From contig NZ_BALC01000008.1 in NCBI RefSeq assembly GCF_000612445.1, positions 1 to 64,000 of the forward strand: a stretch of DNA of 64,000 bases, in the 5' to 3' direction. The notes below the pieces were generated by a model that was given only the letters and a program-made list of their open reading frames with translations, had not been told where the DNA came from and searched no databases. This document shows positions 21,019 through 30,592 of the stretch, piece after piece. Every line of letters begins with the position of its first letter. Position 1 is the first letter of the stretch. Source of the DNA: Liquorilactobacillus sucicola DSM 21376 = JCM 15457 (GTDB lineage: Bacteria; Bacillota; Bacilli; Lactobacillales; Lactobacillaceae). The position numbers were made by a program, and so were the translations under genes.

Positions 21019-22001
21019 AAATTTTAATGCTGAGTGTGCGTGATGATGAGCAAAAGGCTATTAAGGAATGGGCTCAAAAAAACGAGATTCAAGTTGACAC
21101 GGCAAAGTGGGAGTTGCACGAAGATACAGCGGCAAAGGTTCAAGGATATGATGGGTTAGTCATTCAGCAAAGAAGTAAGGTTGAGGCTGGTGTCTACCCA
21201 GTTTTGAAGGAGGCAGGATTAAAGCAGATTGCAACAAGGACTGCAGGTTACGATATGGTTGACCTTGACGCAGCAAGAGAAAATGGTTTGCAAGTAACCA
21301 ACGTACCTGCCTATTCTCCAAGATCTGTGGCTGAGCTGGCACTTACACATACAATGAGATTAATACGGAATCTTGAGATATTTGATAAGAGAACAGAAGA
21401 ACAAGATTATCGTTGGGCAGGTCTGCAGGCAAAAGAGGTTCACTCTTTAACAATTGGTATCATTGGTGCAGGGCGAATCGGAGCAACGACAGCACGTTTA
21501 TTCAATGCTCTGGGAGCTAAAGTAGTGGCTAATGATTTGAAAGAGCGTGCAGATTTACAGGATATCGTGACATATAAGAGCAAAGAAGAGGTTCTAGCAG
21601 AAGCTGATGTAATATGCTTACATGTTGATTTGAATGAGACAAGTTATAATTTGATCGATAAAAGGGCATTGGAACTGATGAAACCTTCTGCTTTTCTGGT
21701 TAATGAATGTCGCGGACCAGTCGTAGATACAGATGCATTGATCGAGGCGTTGCAGCAAAAGAAGATTGCAGGAGCTGCCTTAGATACGCTGACCGGTGAA
21801 GAGAATTTCTTTAATTTTGATTTGCGGGGCAAGAAGCTACCAAGTGAGCAGCTAGTTAAATTACGTGAAATGGATAATGTAATCATTACGCCTCATGTTG
21901 GTTTTTATACAAATATTGCGGTTGAAAATATGGTCGATATCAGTTTAGATGATGTCCTACTTATTTTAAATGGCGGACGCAGTACCCATCAAGTATCCTG
22001 A
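21015..22001 (+). CDS. D-2-hydroxyacid dehydrogenase (HicDH-like)
   Basis: NAD-dependent D-isomer-specific 2-hydroxyacid dehydrogenase, 328 residues. The Rossmann motif GIIGAGRIGATTARLF lies near residue 152. The catalytic Arg (NECRGPVVD), a Glu in GEENFF and His (TPHVGFYT) are present. It resembles D-hydroxyisocaproate/phenyllactate-type enzymes of lactobacilli, which interconvert 2-keto acids and D-2-hydroxy acids. Its ATG overlaps the aminotransferase TGA, so both enzymes are made together and act on a shared keto-acid pool. The exact substrate is inferred. Confidence 0.88.
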   Translation: MKILMLSVRDDEQKAIKEWAQKNEIQVDTAKWELHEDTAAKVQGYDGLVIQQRSKVEAGVYPVLKEAGLKQIATRTAGYDMVDLDAARENGLQVTNVPAYSPRSVAELALTHTMRLIRNLEIFDKRTEEQDYRWAGLQAKEVHSLTIGIIGAGRIGATTARLFNALGAKVVANDLKERADLQDIVTYKSKEEVLAEADVICLHVDLNETSYNLIDKRALELMKPSAFLVNECRGPVVDTDALIEALQQKKIAGAALDTLTGEENFFNFDLRGKKLPSEQLVKLREMDNVIITPHVGFYTNIAVENMVDISLDDVLLILNGGRSTHQVS

Positions 22002-22015
22002 ATGGAGTTTTTTAA

Positions 22016-23059
22016 ATGGAAAAAAAAGTGACCGGTAGACAATATACTATGAATATCTTGAACGGAATCAGTTTGGGTGTGGTAGTAGCATTATTGCCTT
22101 CAGCCCTTGTTGGACAGTTAATGCAGGCTGTGCGACAAGTTTTCCCTGCTGCGGCGCAAATCATTATGATGACCACCTTTGCGATGAGTTTACTGCCTGC
22201 AATTGCTGCCTTTTGTGTTGGAATGTATTTTAAGCTTAATCCTATTCAAATTTCAGCAGTTGCAATAGCAGCTATGATCGGTTCTGGCGTTATGAGTCAG
22301 AAAGATGGTCAATTTGTACTTCAAGGAACTGGCGACATTATCAATACTGGGATAACAATTGCATTAGCAGTTGGTTTGGCGCTGATTTTAGGAAATAAAT
22401 TCAAGAATTATACAATTCTGCTGTTACCATTGTTGGTGATTATTATTGCCGGTGGAGTTGGAATCCTGCTTCTTCCGAGCGTCAGACTGATTGCTACTTC
22501 AATTGGGGCGGCAATTACTCATGTCACATCATTACAGCCTTTAGTTATGGGGACATTGATGGGAATCAGTTTTGCAGTTTTGATTGTTTCTCCTATAAGT
22601 TCTGTGGGGATTGCAACTGCAATCGGACTAGTTGGAATCAGTTCTGGAGCTGCTAATTTAGGAATTACTGCCGGCAGTTTTTTGTTGGCTGTCTATGGTA
22701 GTTCGGTTAATCATATAGGTACGACTGTGGCTCACTTTATTGGCTCCCCTAAAATTCAGATGGGGAACATGCTCAAGCGCCCACGTTTGTTTATTCCACT
22801 AGCGCTGAATGCTGGAATTATGGGGCTTTTGGGTGCTGTTTTTGAAATCAAGGGAACGCCGATGAGTGCTGGCTTTGGATTTAGCGGCCTTATTGGACCA
22901 TTAACAGCGTACCATGCGATGCCAACAACAGTTTTGAGTTTTATCATATTGTGTATGCTGTTTGTTGTATTGCCAGTTTCTCTAGCTTATATTTCAAAGT
23001 ATATTTTTGTGGATCGTTTACAGTGGATAAAGCCACAAGATTTATTACTAGAGATTTAA
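22016..23059 (+). CDS. EIIC-like membrane protein (PTS_EIIC_2 type)
   Basis: A 347-residue protein with about nine or ten hydrophobic segments, resembling the family annotated as PTS sugar transporter subunit IIC (for example PALVGQLMQ and GSSVNHIGTTVAHF regions). No EIIA or EIIB domain is attached or adjacent. Third gene of the aromatic-leader operon, 14 bases after the dehydrogenase. Given that setting it may carry an aromatic keto or hydroxy acid rather than a sugar; this is inference only. A terminator follows. Confidence 0.7.
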   Translation: MEKKVTGRQYTMNILNGISLGVVVALLPSALVGQLMQAVRQVFPAAAQIIMMTTFAMSLLPAIAAFCVGMYFKLNPIQISAVAIAAMIGSGVMSQKDGQFVLQGTGDIINTGITIALAVGLALILGNKFKNYTILLLPLLVIIIAGGVGILLLPSVRLIATSIGAAITHVTSLQPLVMGTLMGISFAVLIVSPISSVGIATAIGLVGISSGAANLGITAGSFLLAVYGSSVNHIGTTVAHFIGSPKIQMGNMLKRPRLFIPLALNAGIMGLLGAVFEIKGTPMSAGFGFSGLIGPLTAYHAMPTTVLSFIILCMLFVVLPVSLAYISKYIFVDRLQWIKPQDLLLEI

Positions 23060-23087
23060 GTTGAACTATTTGATACTGTAAAAGTTT

Positions 23088-23124
23088 AAGAGGTGGGTCA
23101 AAAACGTATTTTGACTTACCTCTT
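23088..23124 (+). terminator. terminator of the aromatic operon (element-family hairpin)
   Basis: AAGAGGTGGGTCAAAA/TTTTGACTTACCTCTT followed by TTTTT, 28 bases after the EIIC-like gene. It is another member of the dispersed terminal hairpin family. Confidence 0.8.
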
Positions 23125-23449
23125 TTTTTACCGCGCATTATGCTAATTAGCCGAGTTATTTTACCTTTCGGCCAAAGTTTTGCTGTGTTTGCAGTTAATA
23201 AGCAGTGTTTAATAACTTATTAGCAAACTTCTTGTGCTATAAAAATGACTTTTTAAATATCGAATGTTAGAGATTTATAAAGAGACTTTAATTAAAATAT
23301 AAAAACCAACTCTTATTTAGCTTAAAAACGAACAATTTTTATTATAATGATAAATTTACTATTCAAATTACGTAAAATGGCTTATAATGATGCTTAGATT
23401 ATTTTACTGTAGGTTTTTTATAGAAAAATAAGTTTATGGAGGAATTTTT
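23125..23449. other. purR upstream region with PurBox-like site
   Basis: No gene here. AAAAACGAACAAT (23324-23336) matches 12 of 13 positions of the PurBox pattern AWWWCCGAACWWT recognised by the PRPP-type PurR, so purR may regulate itself. A convincing second, inverted box was not found. TATAAT occurs near 23381-23391. Confidence 0.4.
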
Positions 23450-24283
23450 TTGAAAACTAGAAGAAGTGATCGTTTGATCGACATGACGCACTATTTGCTT
23501 GAAAGGCCCCACACACTAATTTCATTAACCTTTTTTGCTAAAAGATATGAATCTGCTAAATCGTCGATCAGTGAAGATCTTGCAATTATAAAGCGAACTT
23601 TTAAAACGCGAGGAATAGGAATGCTTGAAACGATTCCCGGAGCGGCTGGGGGAGCACGCTACATACCATCAATTGATGAGGAAGAAGCGCGCACATTTAT
23701 TGAATCAATGACAGAAAAATTGTCTGAAAAAGATCGTTTACTACCAGGTGGATATGTTTATTTGTCAGATTTGTTAGGAAAACCTGAGATTTTACGCCAG
23801 GTTGGACGTGTGATTGCACGGCAGTACCTTGATAAACAAATTGATGCGGTAATGACAGTTGCAACCAAGGGTGTACCGATCGCCCAGAGTGTTTCCAGTT
23901 ATTTGAATGTACCTTTTGTTATTTTGCGTCGCGATTCAAAGATAACGGAGGGATCTACCGTCTCAGTTAATTATGTTTCCGGCTCAAGTGAACGTATTGA
24001 AAAAATGGAACTATCAAAAAGAAGTTTAAAAAGAGGTTCGAATGTTCTCGTTGTCGACGATTTTATGAAGGGTGGCGGCACCGTTAATGGAATGAAAAGT
24101 ATGATCGAAGAATTTGAATCTAAGATGGTTGGAATAACTGTTTTTGCGGAAGCTTCATTTGAAGGGCACCGCATGGTTGATGACTATACATCCTTACTGA
24201 AGGTTGATAAAGTGAACACACTTGATAAAACGATTCAAGTCAGCGCGGGCAATTATCTTGAAAAGGTTTTTGGCGAAAAATAA
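23450..24283 (+). CDS. purR: pur operon repressor
   Basis: A 277-residue B. subtilis-type PurR. The N-terminal winged helix (RRSDRLIDMTHYLLERPHTLI) precedes a phosphoribosyltransferase-like domain with the PRPP loop VLVVDDFMKGGGTVNGM near residue 200. It represses purine genes and is released by PRPP. The TTG start follows GGAGGAA with good spacing. A hairpin at 24292-24318 follows the gene. Confidence 0.95.
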   Translation: MKTRRSDRLIDMTHYLLERPHTLISLTFFAKRYESAKSSISEDLAIIKRTFKTRGIGMLETIPGAAGGARYIPSIDEEEARTFIESMTEKLSEKDRLLPGGYVYLSDLLGKPEILRQVGRVIARQYLDKQIDAVMTVATKGVPIAQSVSSYLNVPFVILRRDSKITEGSTVSVNYVSGSSERIEKMELSKRSLKRGSNVLVVDDFMKGGGTVNGMKSMIEEFESKMVGITVFAEASFEGHRMVDDYTSLLKVDKVNTLDKTIQVSAGNYLEKVFGEK

Positions 24284-24291
24284 TATTTCTT

Positions 24292-24318
24292 AAAACAATT
24301 TTTGCTAAAAATTGTTTT
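24292..24318 (+). terminator. terminator after purR
   Basis: AAAACAATTTTT-GCT-AAAAATTGTTTT is an AT-rich hairpin ending in a T run, directly after the purR stop. Confidence 0.6.
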
Positions 24319-24511
24319 CTAAGGCAGAAAGCAGTAAAGGGTTTGAGGTAAGACGGCATTCGTTTTGTCTCAGCCTTATTTTTGCTTAGCGTGGGGTCAA
24401 GCTCAATGCAAGGTAGGAAAGAATTTTATTGCTCAACCAGGCTATCTTGCACACTAATTGTCACTACGGTATCATGTATTAGGAACATATTAAATTAGAG
24501 GAGATTAGGAA

Positions 24512-25909
24512 ATGACGGCAAAGTATGCAGTTATTCTTGCAGCTGGACAAGGAACAAGAATGAAGTCCAAATTGTACAAGGTCTTGCACAGAATCTGCGG
24601 GAAAACAATGGTAGAACATGTGCTGACGCAGGTTGAAAAAAGTAAGATGGATGAAATAGTAACGGTCGTAGGCCATGGAGCTCAAAAAGTTGAAGAAACA
24701 TTGGGCGCTCGGACTGAATATGCTCTGCAAAAAGAGCAGTTAGGGACAGGCCATGCCGTGCTTCAAACAGAAAAATTGCTTGGGGGTAAGAAAGGAATAA
24801 CTCTGATTGCATGCGGAGATACACCTTTATTTACAACACAGACATTTAATGAATTGTTTGAGTATCATCAACAAAAGGGCGCAGTTGCGACAGTCTTGAC
24901 GGCAACGGCGGAGAATCCGTTTGGATATGGCCGTATTGTGCGCAATGATTTAGGGATTGTGGAAAAGATAGTTGAACAAAAGGATGCTACTAAAGAAGAA
25001 GCTGCTATTAAAGAAATAAATACGGGTGTGTATTGCTTCGATAATGAAGCCTTATTTGATGCACTGCATAAAATTAATAATGATAACGTCCAGGGCGAGT
25101 ATTACTTAACTGACGTTATGGAGATCTTCAAGAAGCAGCATGAGATCGTTGCTGCTTATAAAATGAAAGATTTTTCCGAATCAATGGGCGTTAACGACCG
25201 TGTAGCATTGGCAGCTGCTACCAAATTAATGCGTCAACGTATTAATGAAAAACATATGCGTGCAGGTGTGACCTTGATTGATCCGGAAACAACCTATATT
25301 GATGCCGATGTGAAGATTGGTGTCGATACGATCGTTGAACCTGGCGTAATCTTGAGAGGGAAAACAATAATTGGTGACGATTGTGTAATAGGAGCACATT
25401 CAGATATTTGTGATAGCGTCGTACATGATAGAGTTAGCATTACCTCATCGACACTTGAAGACGCGGAGATGCAGGATGAGAGTAATATTGGGCCATACAG
25501 TCATTTACGACCAGCAGCTAAGATCGGCAAAAAAGTACATATCGGGAATTTTGTCGAAGTTAAAAGGGCTGAGATTGGTGAGGAGACCAAGGTCGGTCAT
25601 TTAACTTATGTGGGAGATGCGACGTTAGGTAAGGATATTAATGTAGGTTGCGGCTGCGTATTCGTCAACTATGATGGCAAAAACAAACACCATACAGTCG
25701 TTGGAGATCATTCCTTTATCGGGAGTGCTTCAAATATGATTGCACCTCTGAATATTGCAGATCATGCCTACATTGCAGCTGGTTCAACTATTACTAATGA
25801 TGTTTCTGCGCATGACATGGCCATTGCAAGAGGGAGACAGGTCAACAAAAAGGGCTATTATGACAGGTATCCTTGTGCTGAAACAGCCCAAAAAGGTAAA
25901 AAGAATTAA
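24512..25909 (+). CDS. glmU: bifunctional GlcNAc-1-P uridyltransferase / GlcN-1-P acetyltransferase
   Basis: Makes UDP-GlcNAc for peptidoglycan and other cell-wall polymers. The N-terminal nucleotidyltransferase domain has [18 protein letters not shown]; from about residue 250 on a left-handed beta-helix of hexapeptide repeats carries the acetyltransferase. The protein has 465 residues, normal. The ATG follows GAGGAGA. prs lies 90 bases downstream, the usual glmU-prs order. Confidence 0.97.
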   Translation: MTAKYAVILAAGQGTRMKSKLYKVLHRICGKTMVEHVLTQVEKSKMDEIVTVVGHGAQKVEETLGARTEYALQKEQLGTGHAVLQTEKLLGGKKGITLIACGDTPLFTTQTFNELFEYHQQKGAVATVLTATAENPFGYGRIVRNDLGIVEKIVEQKDATKEEAAIKEINTGVYCFDNEALFDALHKINNDNVQGEYYLTDVMEIFKKQHEIVAAYKMKDFSESMGVNDRVALAAATKLMRQRINEKHMRAGVTLIDPETTYIDADVKIGVDTIVEPGVILRGKTIIGDDCVIGAHSDICDSVVHDRVSITSSTLEDAEMQDESNIGPYSHLRPAAKIGKKVHIGNFVEVKRAEIGEETKVGHLTYVGDATLGKDINVGCGCVFVNYDGKNKHHTVVGDHSFIGSASNMIAPLNIADHAYIAAGSTITNDVSAHDMAIARGRQVNKKGYYDRYPCAETAQKGKKN

Positions 25910-25999
25910 ATTGTCAAAAGATAACCACTAATAATCTTGATTTTAAACCGAAAAATGAATAGTATTATCTATAGATAAATATAAATTATGGAGGCTGTC

Positions 26000-26974
26000 A
26001 TGTCTGGACATTATGCTGATCCGAAGCTCAAAATATTTGCTTTGAATTCAAACAAACCTTTGGCTGAAAAAATTGCTGAGGCTGTGGGTGTTAAGTTAGG
26101 AAAGACTTCTGTTGATCGTTTTAGTGATGGAGAAATAAGAATCAACATTGAAGAAAGTATTCGCGGAGATGAAATTTTCATTATACAGTCGACTTCAGCG
26201 CCTGTGAATGACAATTTGATGGAATTATTGATTATGATAGATGCTCTGCGACGTGCTAGTGCATCGACTATCAATGTGGTTATTCCTTACTACGGTTATG
26301 CACGCCAAGATCGTAAGGCGCGACCGCGCGAGCCGATTACTGCAAAACTAGTTGCAGACATGATAGTGAAGGCGGGGGCAAGCCGTGTTGTTGCATTGGA
26401 TCTGCATGCTGTCCAAATTCAAGGATTCTTCGATATCCCAGTTGATCATTTGATGGGAGCACCATTGTTGGCTGATTATTTCCTTAATAATGGACTTGAG
26501 AAGGACGCTGTTGTGGTTTCACCTGATCATGGTGGAGTTACCCGTGCGCGTAAGTTAGCAGAATTTTTGAAGGCACCAATTGCTATCATTGATAAGCGTC
26601 GGCCTAAGGCTAATGTGGCCGAGGTCATGAATATCATTGGGGCAGTTGATGGCAAGCGTTGCATTTTAATAGATGATATGATTGATACAGCTGGAACCAT
26701 CACGTTGGCCGCACAGGCTTTAAAAGATGCAGGTGCAACTGAAGTTTATGCGTGTGCAACTCATCCGGTTCTTTCGGGACCAGCAATTGAAAGAATTGAA
26801 AATTCTCCAATTGAACGATTGGTTGTCACGGATTCTATTAAACTCCCAGAAGAAAAACGAATTGATAAGCTTCTCCAAGTTTCTGTAGGGCCATTGATTG
26901 GTGATGCGATTAAACGTATCCATGAGAATAAATCTGTTAGCCCATTGTTTAAGAATCGTTTTCACCGAGAATAA
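26000..26974 (+). CDS. prs: ribose-phosphate pyrophosphokinase
   Basis: Makes PRPP from ribose-5-P and ATP for nucleotide, His and Trp synthesis. The protein has 324 residues. [12 protein letters not shown] and the PRPP loop [12 protein letters not shown] are intact. The ATG at 26000 is preferred: TATGGAGG, containing an upstream ATG at 25988, is its ribosome-binding site. PRPP is also the effector of the neighbouring PurR and a substrate of TrpD encoded at 43-44 kb. Confidence 0.96.
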   Translation: MSGHYADPKLKIFALNSNKPLAEKIAEAVGVKLGKTSVDRFSDGEIRINIEESIRGDEIFIIQSTSAPVNDNLMELLIMIDALRRASASTINVVIPYYGYARQDRKARPREPITAKLVADMIVKAGASRVVALDLHAVQIQGFFDIPVDHLMGAPLLADYFLNNGLEKDAVVVSPDHGGVTRARKLAEFLKAPIAIIDKRRPKANVAEVMNIIGAVDGKRCILIDDMIDTAGTITLAAQALKDAGATEVYACATHPVLSGPAIERIENSPIERLVVTDSIKLPEEKRIDKLLQVSVGPLIGDAIKRIHENKSVSPLFKNRFHRE

Positions 26975-27022
26975 TGATGAATCTTGGATTTTAGGACAGG
27001 CTTGAATGATTTGAACATAATT

Positions 27023-27066
27023 AAAGCGGCTATGAATGGTAGTGTGTTATCATTCATAGCCGCTTT
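27023..27066 (+). terminator. terminator after prs
   Basis: AAAGCGGCTATGAATG / CATTCATAGCCGCTTTT is a perfect 16-bp stem with a terminal T run. Confidence 0.9.
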
Positions 27067-27545
27067 TGATAATACTGCATTAACACATTCTAAATTTTTT
27101 TATCAACACAGCCAGATGCCTGCCAGCTTGCTATTAATTATTAATACTTTAATTTAATGTAAGAGCAAGTTTATTTGTTTCTTTCGCTGAGACAAATGCT
27201 TTTTCGAAGTTCGCATGGTAAGTTTTACGGTTAATAGAACGACCATTGGGTTACTATTCCTGCCATAATATGGCTAGGATTTAGGGGCTGCAGTTCTATT
27301 CTTTGCTACAATTACTTGTTGTCTTGAAGTTGATGACAAGTTTTTGTTTTGTTAGTAGGTAGTTCAAAATCGAGGAGCTTTTTATCTAGCAATTGACGTG
27401 AATGAGAAATTAATAAAAAATCGGTTACAGTAAGTGTATGATGGTTCATTATTTATACTTCGTGCACCCGCATTAACGTCTGGACAATTTATAATATCTT
27501 CCGCATTCAACTAGTAATTAGTAGGATAACCCTTTGCTATTAAAA
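27067..27545. other. unexplained intergenic stretch
   Basis: About 480 bases with many stops in all frames. ACTTGTTGTC...GATGACAAGTTTTTG near 27311-27345 is a weak hairpin with a T run. It could hold the remains of a decayed gene, but nothing recognisable was seen. Confidence 0.35.
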
Positions 27546-27548
27546 ACA

Positions 27549-27581
27549 GCACTTGCTTAGCGCCGCACAAGGCAAGTGCAC
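27549..27581 (-). terminator. terminator of the 73-residue gene
   Basis: On the minus strand GCACTTGCC...GGCAAGTGC-type arms (about 27550-27580) are followed by TGTTTTT, about 30 bases after the small gene ends. Confidence 0.55.
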
Positions 27582-27608
27582 AGCTAGATGTGTCTACTGA
27601 AGAACAGG

Positions 27609-27830
27609 CTAATCAAGATGCTTGATTACTCGATACGGCCTTGAATCTGTACCACTTTTTTGCATTGTTGTTTTATCGAAAACGCAGTACAGTTTACCGT
27701 CTTTTTCTTGAACAACGAGCAGAGGTTTATTGTTTTTCTTGCGATATATCTGGGCTGCAACATAAGCTTCATTGAAATCAAAGGTACTAGAAATAGCTTG
27801 TCCAGGATTGAACAACACATTTTCACTCAT
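27609..27830 (-). CDS. small uncharacterised protein, 73 residues
   Basis: Begins MSENVLFNPGQAISS and has no recognised domain, signal or membrane segment. The ATG is preceded by GGGAGAG at good spacing and a terminator follows, which supports a real gene. The GNAT gene lies upstream on the same strand with a 58-base gap. Function unknown. Confidence 0.6.
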   Translation of the reverse strand: MSENVLFNPGQAISSTFDFNEAYVAAQIYRKKNNKPLLVVQEKDGKLYCVFDKTTMQKSGTDSRPYRVIKHLD

Positions 27831-27888
27831 AACAAATCACTCTCCCTGAATAATTTTATCTACCAACTTAATTTTACCACCAATCAAG

Positions 27889-28512
27889 TTAATTGCTTAT
27901 TTTTAGGCTTGTAAGTTCATTTAGAACACTGATTTTTAGTTCAGAAAAGGGAACTACGGTTTCAACAGAAGCAGTATGTCGGCCAATTTGTTTTTCCATC
28001 CAGATCATATCGTACCAAGTAGAAAATTTATAGCCACAGTTGTGGAAGTGAGCCGCTTTCTTGAATCCCATGTGCTCATGGAATCTGACACTGTCTAGTG
28101 GTAGATGAGGATCAGTACTTCGTGGGACACTAATACATGCATTTAAGTTTAAGATATGCTGTTGCTTAGCTATTTTTTCTAACAAAGCATAAAAATGACG
28201 ACCTAAACCAATTCGCCGTTTGTTTCTATTTAGATAAATTGAAATTTCAGCCGCCCAGGCATATGCTGCTCGAGGGTGAAATGCAGACAGATAAGCGTAA
28301 CCAAGAATTTTTCCCCCCTGTGCAGCAACAATGAAAGGATATCTCGCTGAAATGGCAGTCATTCTGCTTGTAAATTCAGTAACTGAGGGCACTTGATATT
28401 CAAAAGTGATTGCCGTTTCTTTGACGTAAGGAGCATAGATAGCAAGCATTTGTGGGACGTCTTTTTGTTGCGCTTGGCGAAAAAATATCTGAGAATTTGT
28501 TATTCTGGGCAT
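27889..28512 (-). CDS. GNAT acetyltransferase, phosphinothricin-acetyltransferase-like
   Basis: A protein of 207 residues. FRQAQQKDVPQMLAIYAPYV at the start and AEISIYLNRNKRRIGLGRHFYALL near residue 100 (acetyl-CoA loop RRIGLG) are typical of the PAT/Bar branch of GNAT enzymes, as is HEHMGFKKAAHFHNCGYK near 155. Members N-acetylate phosphinothricin or methionine sulfoximine-like compounds; the natural substrate here is unknown. The ATG at 28512 (AGGA, 8-base spacing) is preferred over 28530. Confidence 0.8.
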   Translation of the reverse strand: MPRITNSQIFFRQAQQKDVPQMLAIYAPYVKETAITFEYQVPSVTEFTSRMTAISARYPFIVAAQGGKILGYAYLSAFHPRAAYAWAAEISIYLNRNKRRIGLGRHFYALLEKIAKQQHILNLNACISVPRSTDPHLPLDSVRFHEHMGFKKAAHFHNCGYKFSTWYDMIWMEKQIGRHTASVETVVPFSELKISVLNELTSLKISN

Positions 28513-28639
28513 ATGATCATTCCTAACCATTTGTTGAGTATTTTTTTATAATGATAGAGTGTTTGGATGAAAAAAGCAAAAAAGCTTGCAGCGAAATGAA
28601 ATTTTCGGCAAGCTTTTTTACTAATATTCATTTAAGAAA

Positions 28640-29992
28640 TTATTCCAACACCTTATTGTTTGTTTCAGGCCCAAAGAAAAGAACAATCACTCCAGCAATC
28701 AACGCAAAAGAACTTATCAAGATGAAGATCATTGAAGGATTGGAAATAGTGATTAGCCATGAAACAACGAATGGCATACCTACAGTAATCAATTTTGAGA
28801 TGCCATTAGCAATTCCGGCACCGCGAAAACGATATTTTGTTGAAAAGAGTTCAGAGACATAAACGCCAACAACAGATGCCATCAAAACATAGAAACAGGA
28901 AGTAAGCAGGAAACCAAAGAGCATGACTAACATGGGCTGTGTCTGGTGCCCGTACAAAATTCCCAAGATTGCTGCAAAAGTAAATGCGGAAACAATAGTC
29001 GGTTTTCTTCCAATACGGTCAACAGCTAAGGCTCCGACAAATGCTCCGAAGGGAGCTCCCAGCAGCATAACAGTGGTGAAACTCAAGGATGAAACGACGT
29101 TAATGCCTTGTTTGACAAGAAGTGTTGGCACCCATGAAGTAAAGGTATACTGACATACGATAGTAGCTGAAACTGCAAAAGTTGCCACAAGAAGGTTTCG
29201 AATAAAGTGCTTATCTGATGCTGCTGAATTTTGTTCAGCAGTATTCGTTGCAATATTGGCTGCCGGGGCTGTTTTTTCAGCTTTCATCTCATCTTCAATA
29301 CTTGAAATAACTTTTTGAGCGTCATGGTATTTCTGATGTGCTATGTACCATCGCGGCGATTCAGGCAGATTACGTCTGAAGTACCACAGGATCAAAGCAA
29401 GCGCACCTGAGATAACGAACATTGCACGCCAAGAAAACCGTGGAATTATTAGCGTACACAGCAGCATAGTTATCGGAGCGCCGCAATTTGCGACGAAAGA
29501 AGTCAGCGCACACCATTTGCCGCGAGATTTGATAGGTGCAAATTCATTGATCATTGCATAACCAGTAACTATTTCAGTACCTAAACCGATACTTGAAATA
29601 AGACGGCAAATGATTAGAAAAGGCATGTTAGGAGCGAAAGATCCTAATAGCGTAAACGTACCAAAGATCAGCAAGTTGAGCTGATAAGCTCTTTTACGCC
29701 CAAATAAATCACCAATCAGGCCTGCAAAAACAGAACCAAGAAAAAGTCCAAAAAAACCGACCGAAAGAAAAGCTGAATTTAATGAGAGTGTAGACCAGCC
29801 ATCTTTCAATAAGTAGCTGCTGACACCGCTGGCGAGATAAACATCAATGGCATCAAGAAACATCCCAGCTGAAACTAAAGTGAAGATCTTATAGAATGTT
29901 TTTGTCGGTTGGATCTTGTCCATTCTGACATGTAAGCTTTTTTCAATTGTTTGATTAAAATTATTTTGGGAGACAGTGCTAGTATTATCCAT
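28640..29992 (-). CDS. MFS transporter in the leu operon
   Basis: A 450-residue, 12-segment major facilitator protein with motif A-like GDLFGRKRAYQL near residue 90 and DRIGRKPTIVS in the second half. The sequence style is that of the sugar/aromatic-acid (AAHS-like) branch. The start lies 16 bases after leuD, so it is the fifth gene of leuABCD. The linkage suggests transport of a branched-chain pathway metabolite (2-isopropylmalate, a 2-keto acid or 2-hydroxyisocaproate), which is inference. Confidence 0.8.
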   Translation of the reverse strand: MDNTSTVSQNNFNQTIEKSLHVRMDKIQPTKTFYKIFTLVSAGMFLDAIDVYLASGVSSYLLKDGWSTLSLNSAFLSVGFFGLFLGSVFAGLIGDLFGRKRAYQLNLLIFGTFTLLGSFAPNMPFLIICRLISSIGLGTEIVTGYAMINEFAPIKSRGKWCALTSFVANCGAPITMLLCTLIIPRFSWRAMFVISGALALILWYFRRNLPESPRWYIAHQKYHDAQKVISSIEDEMKAEKTAPAANIATNTAEQNSAASDKHFIRNLLVATFAVSATIVCQYTFTSWVPTLLVKQGINVVSSLSFTTVMLLGAPFGAFVGALAVDRIGRKPTIVSAFTFAAILGILYGHQTQPMLVMLFGFLLTSCFYVLMASVVGVYVSELFSTKYRFRGAGIANGISKLITVGMPFVVSWLITISNPSMIFILISSFALIAGVIVLFFGPETNNKVLE

Positions 29993-30007
29993 TAATGAGT
30001 CACTTCC

Positions 30008-30592
30008 TTAGGAAAATGAGGGCAGTGAATTTTCAAATTCAGTGATTTTATCAGAGTAGTTCAAAGTGACATCGATATCATCAGTACCATTGATGAACTT
30101 TTGTTTCCAAGTTGAGTCAATGTCAAAGTGATATTTTTCGCCTTGGCATTCAACAAATTGGTGCGGCAAATCAACTGTTATTTTTTCTTTGGGCGAGATG
30201 GCCGCCATCTTTTTGCGTGCTTCAAGCGGCAGAATAATTGGAAGAACACCATTTTTGGTGCAGTTCATAAAGAAAATATCACTGTAACTGCCGGCAATAA
30301 TAATTTTGAAGCCCCAGTCTTTCAAAGCCCATGCAGCATGTTCACGTGATGAACCGCAGCCAAAATTTTCGCCGCTGATCAGAATAGTTGCACCTTGTCT
30401 TTCCTCGTGATTTAAGATGAATTTTGGATCAGGACGCCCATCATCCAAAAAGCGCCAGTCATGAAAAAGATGTTTTCCATAGCCAATTTTCAAAATGTTT
30501 TTGAGAAATTGCTTTGGAATTATTTGATCTGTATCAATATTGTTATTCATTAAGGGAATCGTTGTTCCTTCATGTACTGTGATGGCTTCCAT
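30008..30592 (-). CDS. leuD: 3-isopropylmalate dehydratase small subunit
   Basis: A protein of 194 residues. [16 protein letters not shown] and [13 protein letters not shown] are the swivel-domain signatures. With LeuC it isomerises 2- to 3-isopropylmalate. The start codon is directly next to the leuC stop. Confidence 0.97.
   Translation of the reverse strand: MEAITVHEGTTIPLMNNNIDTDQIIPKQFLKNILKIGYGKHLFHDWRFLDDGRPDPKFILNHEERQGATILISGENFGCGSSREHAAWALKDWGFKIIIAGSYSDIFFMNCTKNGVLPIILPLEARKKMAAISPKEKITVDLPHQFVECQGEKYHFDIDSTWKQKFINGTDDIDVTLNYSDKITEFENSLPSFS

Noticed and set aside
22016-23059. Complete sugar PTS
   Set aside because: Only an EIIC-like membrane protein is present, without EIIA or EIIB, so a functioning PTS sugar uptake system cannot be claimed.
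24344-24390. Possible extra hairpin-family copy after purR (GAGGTAAGAC...GTCTCAGCC)
   Set aside because: Arms pair poorly and the core words are degraded, so it is not listed as a copy.
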